The notes below the pieces were generated by a model. That model did not search any database, had not been told where the DNA came from, and was given only the letters and a program-made list of their open reading frames with translations. From contig CAYHBQ010000001.1 of assembly GCA_964354995.1 (NCBI GenBank), forward strand, positions 1-46,272: DNA of 46,272 nt, in the 5' to 3' direction. The position numbers and the translations under genes are program-made. The DNA is from JBBSZK01 sp964354995. GTDB taxonomy: Archaea; Nanobdellota; Nanobdellia; Pacearchaeales; GW2011-AR1. This document shows positions 26,120-34,056 of the stretch, one piece after another; the first letter of the stretch is position 1, and each line of letters starts with the position of its first letter.

Positions 26120-26516
26120 GGTTGGCCTCCTTTGAATGTGATGGTTTATTCTGTCGCATGCGTTTTTTATCTTCCGTACTTAATGAAATGATGCGAAGCG
26201 CAGGGGTTCGGAAAAAAACAGGGGCTTTGCTCCCATCTTTTTTCGATCGGGTTATTCCTTCAAGCACAACACGTGAACGACTCAAATCAACCGAAGCAAT
26301 TTTTCCCTTCTTCTGAGCAAAAGAACCCCTCATAACCAAAACTTCATCGCCTTTACGCACAGTCACACTTCGTTTACCATATTTTGTATGCAACTCTTTT
26401 GAGAGGCGAGCGTTAAGGAATCTGTTTCTCGTATGCAAAGGAGCGTTATGTACATACTTTCTTTGTTTGCGTACCTGCGAGCTACCCTTCCAATGAACAG
26501 AAAATTCCTGTTTCAT
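26100..26516 (-). CDS. rpl24: Ribosomal protein uL24
   Basis: A 138-residue large-subunit assembly protein with the KOW motif at VRKGDEVLVMRGSFAQKKGK. The start at 26516 (MKQEFSVHWKG) is chosen by the ATGA overlap with uL14; an earlier in-frame Met at 26552 lies inside that gene. It has an extra hydrophilic C-terminal tail (DKKRMRQNKPSHSKEANHAP). Confidence 0.92.
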   Translation of the reverse strand: MKQEFSVHWKGSSQVRKQRKYVHNAPLHTRNRFLNARLSKELHTKYGKRSVTVRKGDEVLVMRGSFAQKKGKIASVDLSRSRVVLEGITRSKKDGSKAPVFFRTPALRIISLSTEDKKRMRQNKPSHSKEANHAPNKS

Positions 26517-26914
26517 AGTACAAATTGCGCAATTTTCATAACAATCGGCCATCTATCTGCAGCCTCACGCGCCATGACTCCTTTTATCTGAGTTCCCTTG
26601 GGGTTCCCTTTATCATCTTTAAGCAACGCAACCGCGTTATCTTCAAACATAACATGTTCTCCAGTCAATCGACGGTATGTTCTTTTCTGGCGAATAACTA
26701 CGGCCTCAAAAACTTGTCCAATCATGTCTGGCTTTCCTGCGCGCACAGATACTTTAACCATGTCGCCTACCTTTGCGAACTGTTGTCGACCCTTGGTAAC
26801 TTTTCCTCTCTTGACACCAACAATGCGGACAATGCGCGCACCACTGTTATCGCTTGCGTGTACGTTACTTCCAATATTCAACCCCCTCGTTACTCGCGCA
26901 GCCATTGCTTTCAT
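26513..26914 (-). CDS. rpl14: Ribosomal protein uL14
   Basis: A 133-residue five-stranded barrel protein at the subunit interface. Segments GSNVHASDNSGARIVRIVGV and VIRQKRTYRRLTGEHVMFED are typical of the family. Start by ATGA overlap with uS17, with aggtga as SD. Confidence 0.95.
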   Translation of the reverse strand: MKAMAARVTRGLNIGSNVHASDNSGARIVRIVGVKRGKVTKGRQQFAKVGDMVKVSVRAGKPDMIGQVFEAVVIRQKRTYRRLTGEHVMFEDNAVALLKDDKGNPKGTQIKGVMAREAADRWPIVMKIAQFVL

Positions 26915-27213
26915 GGGTTCACCTTCCTAATAACATCAGTCATAACGAAATGGATAATCTTACTTAAAGGTCTACACTCGCGAACTTGAACCTGATCTCC
27001 GACTGCAACAGGTACACCGGCAGGCAATCGTGCATGAAGGCGCGTTTTGGTCTTTGTGTATCGCTCATATTTAGGAACATAGACCGTGCGTTCAAATTCT
27101 ACGACTATTCTTGTGGGGAAAACTTTGATCACATGCCCCTGAAACACGCGCCCTCGAGTAGCCACTACAGAAGTCGTTTTTTTCTCTTGGATAGGTGATT
27201 GTCTTTGTTTCAT
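26911..27213 (-). CDS. rps17: Ribosomal protein uS17
   Basis: Small-subunit OB-fold protein, about 100 residues. It has the RVFQGHVIKVFPTRIVVEFE and YERYTKTKTRLHARLP segments of archaeal uS17. Two starts are possible: ATG at 27213 (preferred) or a TTG five codons upstream at 27228, just after the aIF1 stop; neither has a strong SD. The Rpp29/rnp1 gene often placed between aIF1 and uS17 in archaea is absent here. Confidence 0.92.
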   Translation of the reverse strand: MKQRQSPIQEKKTTSVVATRGRVFQGHVIKVFPTRIVVEFERTVYVPKYERYTKTKTRLHARLPAGVPVAVGDQVQVRECRPLSKIIHFVMTDVIRKVNP

Positions 27214-27232
27214 GATTTCTCGTTTCAAAAGG

Positions 27233-27532
27233 TCAGTCGCTAATCGAATCAGGTGAAAAACCTAACTTAACCAGTGTTTGTCTGACTTGTTTTTGATGGT
27301 TTCCTTGAAGTTCGATAACGCCATCCTTCACTGTACCGCCGCATGCCAAGGACTCCTTTAGGGATCTGGCTGTCTGCTTGAGGTCGATTGTTTTATCGAA
27401 CCCTGAGACAAGTGTAATAATTTTTCCATATCTGCGGGACACCGTTGAGACGGTTATTTTCTGCTCGCTTTTAGCGAGATCTTCCCATGTGATAGCTTCC
27501 ACAGGCAGTCCTGTTCGCGGGTCTATCTCCAT
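27233..27532 (-). CDS. Translation initiation factor aIF1 (SUI1)
   Basis: A 99-residue SUI1-fold factor that acts at the P site to check start codon selection. Seen are DPRTGLPVEAI, ITVSTVSRRYGKIITLVSGF and ESLACGGTVKDGVIELQG, in which the ACGGTV loop is the conserved family core. It lies between uL29 (2-bp gap) and uS17, the usual archaeal position. Confidence 0.95.
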   Translation of the reverse strand: MEIDPRTGLPVEAITWEDLAKSEQKITVSTVSRRYGKIITLVSGFDKTIDLKQTARSLKESLACGGTVKDGVIELQGNHQKQVRQTLVKLGFSPDSISD

Positions 27533-27534
27533 GT

Positions 27535-27741
27535 CTAGTGTGCAGTCACCGACGGGCTTTTTCGGCTCTCATTGATGACGGTAAGTAGGCGTGCGATAGC
27601 CTTTTTAATCTCTTTGGTTCGTATTTTTGAACTTTTTCCGGCGACGCGTGAACGGATAAGTTCAACACGAAGTTCGTTAAGCTTCGTAGTCCTCTGACTC
27701 TTGTCCATTTTAGATATCTCTTGGGCGGTTAATCCTTTCAT
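27535..27741 (-). CDS. rpl29: Ribosomal protein uL29
   Basis: A 68-residue two-helix protein near the exit tunnel (MKGLTAQEISKMDKSQ, LNELRVELIRSRVAGK, RTKEIKKAIARLLTVINE). Starts in an ATGA overlap with uS3. Confidence 0.93.
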   Translation of the reverse strand: MKGLTAQEISKMDKSQRTTKLNELRVELIRSRVAGKSSKIRTKEIKKAIARLLTVINESRKSPSVTAH

Positions 27742-28442
27742 GCTTTTTCACCTCGCTTTTTCGTAATGCGTTTTTTCTTTTTAGGACTGTCTTCTACCAG
27801 AACTTCCTGTTCGCGGGCTTCCATCTGGGCCCTAAGCGTCTGAATAAGTGCAGAGTCAACCACAATCTTATCGTGGATATGCGCAGTCGGAGGAAGGATG
27901 CTTACTTTGATGCCAATAACTCCCGCCATCGTCTTTGCTTGGGCCATTGCACGTCGTACTACCTTTGCAGGGTCTCCTGTCTTCTTAAGATACCCTTGAG
28001 CGAACCGCCAGCTTTTAGCGCGGTCACTCGGAAGCTTCCCTGAGAGAACAATTTCTGCACCGAGTGCACCTGCAGACATAATGCTTTCAAGCATACGATA
28101 GGCAATAAGTTTGAACTTCAATGAACCCTTACGTTCAAGACCGAGCGCAATTTCATCAGCAACTAGCTGTGCATCAAATAAAGGCTCGGTTATTTCTCGT
28201 ATCTCGATATGAGGGTTATCAAGTTTAAATCGTTTTTTCAAGACACTTGTCAGTTCATTTATTTTGTCTCCGCGTGTACCTATGACTAATCCGGGTTTGT
28301 TAGTGGCCACTATAATCTTCTCACCGACGGGCGTATACTCAATAGAGACTTCGCTAATGCGTCCTTTTCCTAACGAGTTCTTGATATATTCTCGTACCTC
28401 TAGCTCTTCTTCTTTAAGCTGTACGAATTTCTTTTCATCCAT
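27738..28442 (-). CDS. rps3: Ribosomal protein uS3
   Basis: A 234-residue small-subunit protein with an N-terminal KH domain (VGEKIIVATNKPGLVIGTRG, holding the GxxG loop) and C-terminal domain (GVIGIKVSILPPTAHIHDKI). At the mRNA entry site. A short basic tail (SPKKKKRITKKRG) follows. It overlaps uL22 by 8 bp. Confidence 0.95.
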   Translation of the reverse strand: MDEKKFVQLKEEELEVREYIKNSLGKGRISEVSIEYTPVGEKIIVATNKPGLVIGTRGDKINELTSVLKKRFKLDNPHIEIREITEPLFDAQLVADEIALGLERKGSLKFKLIAYRMLESIMSAGALGAEIVLSGKLPSDRAKSWRFAQGYLKKTGDPAKVVRRAMAQAKTMAGVIGIKVSILPPTAHIHDKIVVDSALIQTLRAQMEAREQEVLVEDSPKKKKRITKKRGEKA

Positions 28443-29004
28443 TTTTCTTTTCCTCCAGTTTCATTTCACGAGCTTTAACCACAAGATTGATACGTTTCGC
28501 CTTGCGCCCACCTCGTCGTAGTGGACGAACCGCCCAACTCGCAGATGCATAGGTGATGCGCGTTCTGTCAAGGTCGAGCCCATGTGCGATAGCATTGCCC
28601 TTGAGGTTTTTAAGTACGCGGATAAACTCCTCCGAGGCTACACGGGGATAGCGTCCAGACATAACTCCCGGAGCGCTTCGATGAGGAATTTCACCCTTGA
28701 ACGGCACTACTTTGCGCAACGCAATAACTTCGCCAAGGTCATGCAAAGCAACATCAATCGATTTTCTTTTAACAAATCGACTTAAGTACATGCTATGCTT
28801 GAGAGAGGTGTGGAGGTTAAGTCCTTTTGCAATAACCTCTTCCTTCTTTATAGTTTTCTTCTCTTCTTTCGTGGGTGTTGTCTCGCTCGCAACAGGTTTC
28901 TCTTCCTTCTTCTCATGCGCGGTCGCGTGAACCTGGTGCTTTTCTACGGAAGGCGTTACCTTGATATGCTTATCCGGTTGCGTATTCGTAGGTCGTTCAG
29001 TCAT
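28435..29004 (-). CDS. rpl22: Ribosomal protein uL22 with charged N-terminal extension
   Basis: Large-subunit exit-tunnel protein. The core (LNLHTSLKHSMYLSRFVKRK, ASASWAVRPLRRGGRKAKR) begins near residue 62. The first 60 residues are a low-complexity Lys/Glu/Thr-rich stretch (EKKEEKPVASETTPTKEEKK) not expected in uL22 and likely disordered. The start ATG is preceded by the uS19 stop (TAACATG), so the extension is genuinely in frame. Total 189 residues. Confidence 0.93.
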   Translation of the reverse strand: MTERPTNTQPDKHIKVTPSVEKHQVHATAHEKKEEKPVASETTPTKEEKKTIKKEEVIAKGLNLHTSLKHSMYLSRFVKRKSIDVALHDLGEVIALRKVVPFKGEIPHRSAPGVMSGRYPRVASEEFIRVLKNLKGNAIAHGLDLDRTRITYASASWAVRPLRRGGRKAKRINLVVKAREMKLEEKKNG

Positions 29005-29005
29005 G

Positions 29006-29404
29006 TTACTTCTTTAGGGCCCTCGAACCCTTAGTCGCTCCAATTCCCGCCGCCGAGTGCGCAACTTTCTTTCGGGTAGGTGCGAACTCTCCAAGACGAT
29101 GTCCCACCATATCAACCACAATCGCAATGTCTTCAAACGTTTTTCCGTTATGCACTCCTATCGTTTTTCCGACTAAATGAGGTACAATAACCATTTCTCG
29201 CAGATGCGTGCGTATCTTCTTCTTGTGCGACTCGCTCTGTTCACATCGTCTGATAAACCTTTCAATAAGTTCAAAGTGTCGCAAGACGCTGCGTCTGCTA
29301 CGAGAAGGGAGATAGGTCGCACACGCACGCACATCGAGTTTTTTCAACTCTGCGAGTAGCGTACCGCGATATTTTTCCTCTCGTGATTTTACTTCTACGT
29401 CCAT
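29006..29404 (-). CDS. rps19: Ribosomal protein uS19
   Basis: A 132-residue small-subunit head protein. It has TIGVHNGKTFEDIAIVVDMV and GHRLGEFAPTRKKVAHSAAG, the conserved 16S-binding segments. It starts 2 bp after uL2. Confidence 0.95.
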   Translation of the reverse strand: MDVEVKSREEKYRGTLLAELKKLDVRACATYLPSRSRRSVLRHFELIERFIRRCEQSESHKKKIRTHLREMVIVPHLVGKTIGVHNGKTFEDIAIVVDMVGHRLGEFAPTRKKVAHSAAGIGATKGSRALKK

Positions 29405-29406
29405 GA

Positions 29407-30099
29407 TTAATGTCTCCCCGTTCTGCGCGGTCGTATGTGTCCGACACGAGCTCCGGCAGGTGCGTTTCGTTTAGCAATCTTAGACTTGATACGTTTACCA
29501 CGTCCAGAACCGAAAGGATGGTCAATAGCGTTCATTTTAACCGCAGAGGTTCGAGGCCATAACTTGCCTTTTGCTTGCATCTTGAAAAACTTTCGTCCCG
29601 CAGTAATAAACGGCTTCTGTTGTCGTCCGTCGCCCGCCACAACACCCACCGTTGCTCTACAGCTCCCATCAACAATGACTTCATGTTTATTGGGCATAAT
29701 GACTCCTACTTTATCATGTTCGTAATGCTTGTTAATGAACGCATTAGTGCCTGCAGCACGAATCATCTTACCTCCATCACCAGGGTTTCGTTCAATATTA
29801 TAAACCGCAGTTCCTGCAGGAATCTGTTTAAGCGCAACGACGTTTCCCACATTAATTTCATTTCCTAAAACAAACTCTTGCCCTTCAACTGCACCTTCAA
29901 ATGCAACATTGTAGAAAATATGGGTTCCCGCTTGTACTTTAATAAGCGGCGCCGAGTGTGCTGCCGAGTGAATGATGCGCAGGACTCGTGCGGAACCCTC
30001 AAAGAGAGGATATCTTACTCTATAAATAAACGCTTGCTTTCGAACTTGATATCGAGGCCCACCATGACCTCGTGCCTGCGAGATAATTGTCTTTCCCAT
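29407..30099 (-). CDS. rpl2: Ribosomal protein uL2
   Basis: A 230-residue protein near the peptidyl transferase centre. Motifs: GHGGPRYQVRKQ, YNIERNPGDGGKMIRAAGTN, and the C-terminal MNAIDHPFGSGRGKR, which includes the conserved His/Gly-rich loop. Overlaps uL23 by 1 bp (TAATG). Confidence 0.96.
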   Translation of the reverse strand: MGKTIISQARGHGGPRYQVRKQAFIYRVRYPLFEGSARVLRIIHSAAHSAPLIKVQAGTHIFYNVAFEGAVEGQEFVLGNEINVGNVVALKQIPAGTAVYNIERNPGDGGKMIRAAGTNAFINKHYEHDKVGVIMPNKHEVIVDGSCRATVGVVAGDGRQQKPFITAGRKFFKMQAKGKLWPRTSAVKMNAIDHPFGSGRGKRIKSKIAKRNAPAGARVGHIRPRRTGRH

Positions 30100-30347
30100 T
30101 ATATGAGTCCCAACCGAGTAGCCAAATCGGCTGCAGGGTTTTTAACATTGAATTTAACATATGCAAATTTTTTGTTAGCTCGAACTGACGTTCTAATCTT
30201 TGCAATCTTCACGTTAAACAATTTTTCAATTTCAGCTTTCAAAGATTCTTTCCGTGCGTTTCGATTCGTTTCAAACACAAGTGTATTCTCAAGGTCCATA
30301 AGCTTAACCGCTTTTTCGCTCGCAACAGGTCGTAAATGAATGCTCAT
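30099..30347 (-). CDS. rpl23: Ribosomal protein uL23
   Basis: An 82-residue exit-tunnel protein, docking site for SRP and others. VASEKAVKLMDLENTLVF and IRTSVRANKKFAYVKF fit the archaeal family. ATGA overlap with uL4. Confidence 0.95.
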   Translation of the reverse strand: MSIHLRPVASEKAVKLMDLENTLVFETNRNARKESLKAEIEKLFNVKIAKIRTSVRANKKFAYVKFNVKNPAADLATRLGLI

Positions 30348-31117
30348 AGGGAATTCAACTCCTCAGCAGCCTTTTCACTCAAGATTATAAGTCTTCCCAA
30401 GGGGTAGAGCATACTTACCGTCACATCCTTAACTGTTCGAATTTCTATTCCCCCAACACGTGCCTTTTCCTGCGCGCCAACCACTAACAGAACACCTGCG
30501 TTACGCTTATAACGTCGTCCACGAATCTTGCCTTTTCCTGCGCGCACTTTTTCAGATACAAGAGCGAGAGGACTCAATTCTCCAAAAAGCGTTTTGATAA
30601 ACTTCGTAAACGCTTTCGTATTTGCAGAAAGAATGTCTGACCCCGCAACAATTGGAAAACCAAAAGGTGCCTTTTCAAATCGCTCATATCTTTTTTTGAT
30701 AAACGCTTCCTGCGCGCACGCAGCGAACGCAGAACGGAGCGCAAGCTTGTATTCCTTTTTATTCATTCGAAGAAGATTGATGCTCGGTTTCGGTCCATGA
30801 GGGCGTCTTCCGCCACGCGTATTAGAAACTTCAGCACCAACCCAGTTGAATTGCGTTCCTCGTCGCCATAATATTTTACGAGGAGTTCGTGCAATTCCTC
30901 GCCCATACTGACCTTTCCAATCGTGACGCTTGTGACTAATAATTCCTGAAGCAACATGGCGTCGTCCTGCTTCCACATAAAGCCCGTAGGCTTGGGGGCT
31001 ACGTTCAAACTCAACAGCGCGGCTGACGAGATCAGCCCTAATCGGAGACTCAAAAAACGCAGGAAGCGCAACGTCCTTTTTTTTATTCCCCATTACATCA
31101 TACAAATGGGCTTTCAT
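30344..31117 (-). CDS. rpl4: Ribosomal protein uL4
   Basis: A 257-residue exit-tunnel protein of archaeal type. Seen are the loop RRGTQFNWVGAEVSNTRGGR, RRPHGPKP and VRAGKGKIRGRRYKRNAGVL. In some bacteria L4 regulates its own operon; here the leader before uL3 could carry such a site but there is no direct evidence. ATGA overlap with uL3. Confidence 0.95.
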   Translation of the reverse strand: MKAHLYDVMGNKKKDVALPAFFESPIRADLVSRAVEFERSPQAYGLYVEAGRRHVASGIISHKRHDWKGQYGRGIARTPRKILWRRGTQFNWVGAEVSNTRGGRRPHGPKPSINLLRMNKKEYKLALRSAFAACAQEAFIKKRYERFEKAPFGFPIVAGSDILSANTKAFTKFIKTLFGELSPLALVSEKVRAGKGKIRGRRYKRNAGVLLVVGAQEKARVGGIEIRTVKDVTVSMLYPLGRLIILSEKAAEELNSL

Positions 31118-32043
31118 AGTTTCAACTCCATAAATTCATACTTCTTCTTTGCCTGTTTTTTAGTCGGTCTAAAGGAAGGAGTCACAAGGAGAACGCGTTT
31201 AGGAGGGCCCTGAACACTACCCGCAATGATAATGTGATTATCGGAGATGGGACCATAATGCTTAAACCCGTAGGATGCAGGAATATGTTCTCCTGCTTTT
31301 CCGTGGGCAAGAATAGGCACATTGTATTGAATACGAGTAAACATACCGAGCTGTCCCGAAAGAGGAACTTTAAACGTAACACGCGCAGGGTGCCACGGAC
31401 CGAGGCTTCCGGGGCGACGAACTCCCTTTTCAGACTTATGGGACTTGAGGCTGATTCCAAATCGCTTGACAGGACCAACAAGTCCCTTTCCTCGCGTAAG
31501 TCCGCGAACGTCAATTAAACTTCCCTTAAAAACATCCTGTATTCCGATTTCTTTTCCAATATGGTTCTTAACGAATGCCAGGGGATCCTGCGCTCGCACA
31601 GCTACTTCTGCAAAGTCAGGGGCCTTCTTGAATAAATCTTTTGTGACAGGATAGACAATGACGTGTATCTCATCCCATCCCTGAATATTTTCAAGAGAGC
31701 CCGTCTTTTCAGGAACACGAATAACGCGCTTTAGAACAGGATCATTTGAAACGATAACATCTTTCATAACGCGGCCATTTTTATAAAACCTCACCGAGAA
31801 CAATTTCATCTTAGGGACTTCGAGAATAGTCACGGGAAGTGCAACTTTCTTATTTGCAGTCATGGACTTTTCAGTTTTATCGCGCACGTACGCGGTTGCC
31901 ATCCCTGCTTTGTAAGTCAAAAATCCTAAAAAGCCCTCTCCCTCTTTAATTGTTGTCCAGTTAACTCTAGGCACAGCTTTACGAGCGCGCTTTCGCGGCC
32001 AATACTGTAAACTTCCATATCTGGGTCTGCTTAATTTTGCCAT
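31114..32043 (-). CDS. rpl3: Ribosomal protein uL3
   Basis: A 309-residue archaeal uL3, first gene of the operon. The N-terminus RPRYGSLQYWPRKRARK and GFLTYKAGMATAYVRD are archaeal; VRRPGSLGPWHPARVTFKVP is the loop near the peptidyl transferase centre. Two possible TATA boxes precede it: one at about 32076 giving almost no leader, and one near 32184 giving a leader of about 115 nt with two hairpins. No SD is evident before the ATG. Confidence 0.95.
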   Translation of the reverse strand: MAKLSRPRYGSLQYWPRKRARKAVPRVNWTTIKEGEGFLGFLTYKAGMATAYVRDKTEKSMTANKKVALPVTILEVPKMKLFSVRFYKNGRVMKDVIVSNDPVLKRVIRVPEKTGSLENIQGWDEIHVIVYPVTKDLFKKAPDFAEVAVRAQDPLAFVKNHIGKEIGIQDVFKGSLIDVRGLTRGKGLVGPVKRFGISLKSHKSEKGVRRPGSLGPWHPARVTFKVPLSGQLGMFTRIQYNVPILAHGKAGEHIPASYGFKHYGPISDNHIIIAGSVQGPPKRVLLVTPSFRPTKKQAKKKYEFMELKL

Positions 32044-32190
32044 ATCTATGAACGATCAAAATGTACATTACATTATACAACAAGGCGCAACCCAACCGCC
32101 TCTTTATCAGAGAGGTGTTGATTGTATGCTCCAATCAGATTCTTCTACCGTAAACCGTAGTTCCTTTTGATGTTGAGGGTATTTAAACGT
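32044..32190 (-). promoter_or_regulatory. Promoter region and structured leader of the uL3 ribosomal operon
   Basis: Read on the minus strand, a strong TATA (gtttaaatac, near 32184) would start transcription near 32159. The RNA then passes two perfect hairpins: TGATTG/CAATCA with a 7-nt loop (32119-32137) and CCTCT/AGAGG with a 7-nt loop (32099-32115). A second TATA-like ttgtataatg (near 32076) would give a nearly leaderless uL3 transcript. Two-promoter control or an autoregulatory leader are both possible; an independent small RNA cannot be excluded. Confidence 0.4.
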
Positions 32191-32201
32191 TACGAGAATA
32201 G

Positions 32202-32903
32202 TCACGCCGCAAATGTTTTCTCAGAGATGTGCGTTGTACCATCAACGACCATAGAACGGACGAGCACACCTTTACGCTTCGCTAATTTCCTCATCTCTTC
32301 GGGCGTTTTCGCATCGCTCGGAACTTCGATATCAGTTATAGTAAACGTGTGCCTAATTTCAATAGACTTCCAAGAAGAGGGCGCGCCAAATACAAGTTCT
32401 CGTGCAAGAGTTTCATCTGGAGTCTTGATGGAGCAAAAATCAATCTTGGGTCCTGCCTCGCTTGTACTTGGTTTGGCAGATTTAGGCGCCTTCGGTTTAA
32501 TTTTCAGAATTTGATCTCCGACGCTAAAACTCAATGCAAAAAAAGCATTCGGTGCTTTATCCACCAATGCAATAATTTCCTCACCTTTCATAGTCCCCGA
32601 AACAACGTATTGCTTAATGCCCATGAATTGTTTCAATCCCGTTGAAGGGATTTTACTTTTAAGGTCCATTGTAGACACAACAACGCCACTCACTTCAGTG
32701 CTTTTTCCTCCAAGCTTGGTCGCCATTAACTTTACAATATCGTTTGCATATTCTGCAGTAGTAGATATGGAATACCCCTTTGCCGATCGAGATGCCTTGA
32801 CCATAGCCCGTTCCTTAAACGATCCCTTACTGAATTTCTGGAACTGCAAATGTACAAGCTCATCGACGTTACCCTCGAATATCTTCTTGATAAACGTAGT
32901 CAT
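32202..32903 (-). CDS. Protein of unknown function
   Basis: A soluble, Lys-rich 233-residue protein with no family I recognise. N-terminal half (FEGNVDELVHLQFQKFSKGS, GYSISTTAEYANDIVKLMA) is followed by a low-complexity Pro/Lys/Ser linker (KIKPKAPKSAKPSTSEAG, about 137-154) and a C-terminal domain ending VVDGTTHISEKTFAA. ATG at 32903 is 25.5 bp from the palindromic TATA ATTTATAAAT; a GTG two codons earlier is also open. It is a single leaderless gene just upstream of the ribosomal operon. Confidence 0.75.
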   Translation of the reverse strand: MTTFIKKIFEGNVDELVHLQFQKFSKGSFKERAMVKASRSAKGYSISTTAEYANDIVKLMATKLGGKSTEVSGVVVSTMDLKSKIPSTGLKQFMGIKQYVVSGTMKGEEIIALVDKAPNAFFALSFSVGDQILKIKPKAPKSAKPSTSEAGPKIDFCSIKTPDETLARELVFGAPSSWKSIEIRHTFTITDIEVPSDAKTPEEMRKLAKRKGVLVRSMVVDGTTHISEKTFAA

Positions 32904-32989
32904 AGACACGTCACGATTGTTCGATTTATAAATCTAACAGCGTTTAGAGCCTAGCCAACCTTTATATACATAAAATTCGTTTCTCCGAC

Positions 32990-34021
32990 GTGGCAATTAA
33001 AGAACGAGACGTTAAGAAATATTCGGCGATTTTGCTCGTAGTGCTTCTCACAGTGCTTGCGTTTATGATAATTCGCCCCATTGCTCTTTCAATAGCCGCC
33101 GGTTTGCTTTTGGCCTATGTTTTTTATCCCTTATACAAATATCTTTTCAAAGTTTTTCGTGAAGGTACAACGACAGCTCTCGCCGTCTCGGTAGTGGTCA
33201 TTCTCCTCATCTTTATCCCCCTTTGGTTTATTGTGCCATTGATAATGCGTCAACTTTTTGATATGTTCACGTTCTTCCAGACCTTGGATGTGGCTAATTT
33301 TGTAAGGCAAATATTACCTACTTCTTCAGCCCAGTTGCAAGTTGATGTAACCACTGCAATCGTTAGTTTTATAGGAAAAATCGCAACAACTTCCTTGAGT
33401 AGCTTGGGGGCACTTTTGGTTGATCTTCCAAAGGTATTGCTCAACTTGACCATAGTCATTTTCGTATTTTTCTTCGCAATGCGCGACGGAGAAAAACTAA
33501 AAAAATACGTTGCAGAACTTTCTCCCCTTAAGAAAGAAAAAGGGACCGTGCTCGCACGCCAATTTAAGCAAATAACAAATTCGATTATTTACGGTAATTT
33601 CATTATAGGAATCGTGCAAGGTGTTCTTACGGGAGTGGGGCTTCTTATCTTTGGTGTGCCCAACGCGCTTCTTCTCACGTTTTTTGCGATTATAGCTGCA
33701 ATTCTTCCCGTGTTAGGGGCTTGGCTTATCTGGATTCCTGCAGCCATTTACTTGTTTTCAATGGGAAGCACAGGCGCAGCTATAGGATTTACGGTTTATA
33801 GCATAGTTCTCGTCTCGACAGTCGATAATCTCCTACGCCCCTACTTAGTCGCACGTAATACAAAGTCGTCGTCAGTCGTTGTGCTTGTCGGCATGCTTGG
33901 GGGACTCATGGTCTTCGGAGTACTAGGGCTCCTTATCGGGCCCCTCGTGCTCGAATATCTTATTTTGTTCCTAGAAGCCTACAGAACAAAAGCATTGGCA
34001 GATATGTTTGAATCAGATTAA
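32990..34021 (+). CDS. AI-2E family transporter (UPF0118)
   Basis: A 343-residue polytopic membrane protein of the AI-2E exporter/permease family (DUF20). It has about seven to eight spans, and near the C-terminus the family run DNLLRPYLVARNTKSSSVVV followed by GGLMVFGVLGLLIGPLVLEY. Despite the name, archaeal members have no proven autoinducer role; ion transport is known for some bacterial relatives. Start is GTG at 32990, chosen because tttatatac is centred 24.5 bp upstream. A run of T's at 34039-34046 after the gene may help termination. Confidence 0.88.
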   Translation: MAIKERDVKKYSAILLVVLLTVLAFMIIRPIALSIAAGLLLAYVFYPLYKYLFKVFREGTTTALAVSVVVILLIFIPLWFIVPLIMRQLFDMFTFFQTLDVANFVRQILPTSSAQLQVDVTTAIVSFIGKIATTSLSSLGALLVDLPKVLLNLTIVIFVFFFAMRDGEKLKKYVAELSPLKKEKGTVLARQFKQITNSIIYGNFIIGIVQGVLTGVGLLIFGVPNALLLTFFAIIAAILPVLGAWLIWIPAAIYLFSMGSTGAAIGFTVYSIVLVSTVDNLLRPYLVARNTKSSSVVVLVGMLGGLMVFGVLGLLIGPLVLEYLILFLEAYRTKALADMFESD

Positions 34022-34056
34022 ACAAAGTATAAAAGCTCCTTTTTTCATTAGGTATC

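Noticed and set aside
32100..32160. C/D box small RNA in the uL3 leader
   Set aside because: CTGA-like boxes occur, but there is no RTGATGA C box and no terminal stem to close one.
34039..34046. Intrinsic terminator after the AI-2E transporter
   Set aside because: A T-run is present, but it lies between the TATA box and start of the next gene, with no stem, so I mention it only in the gene entry.
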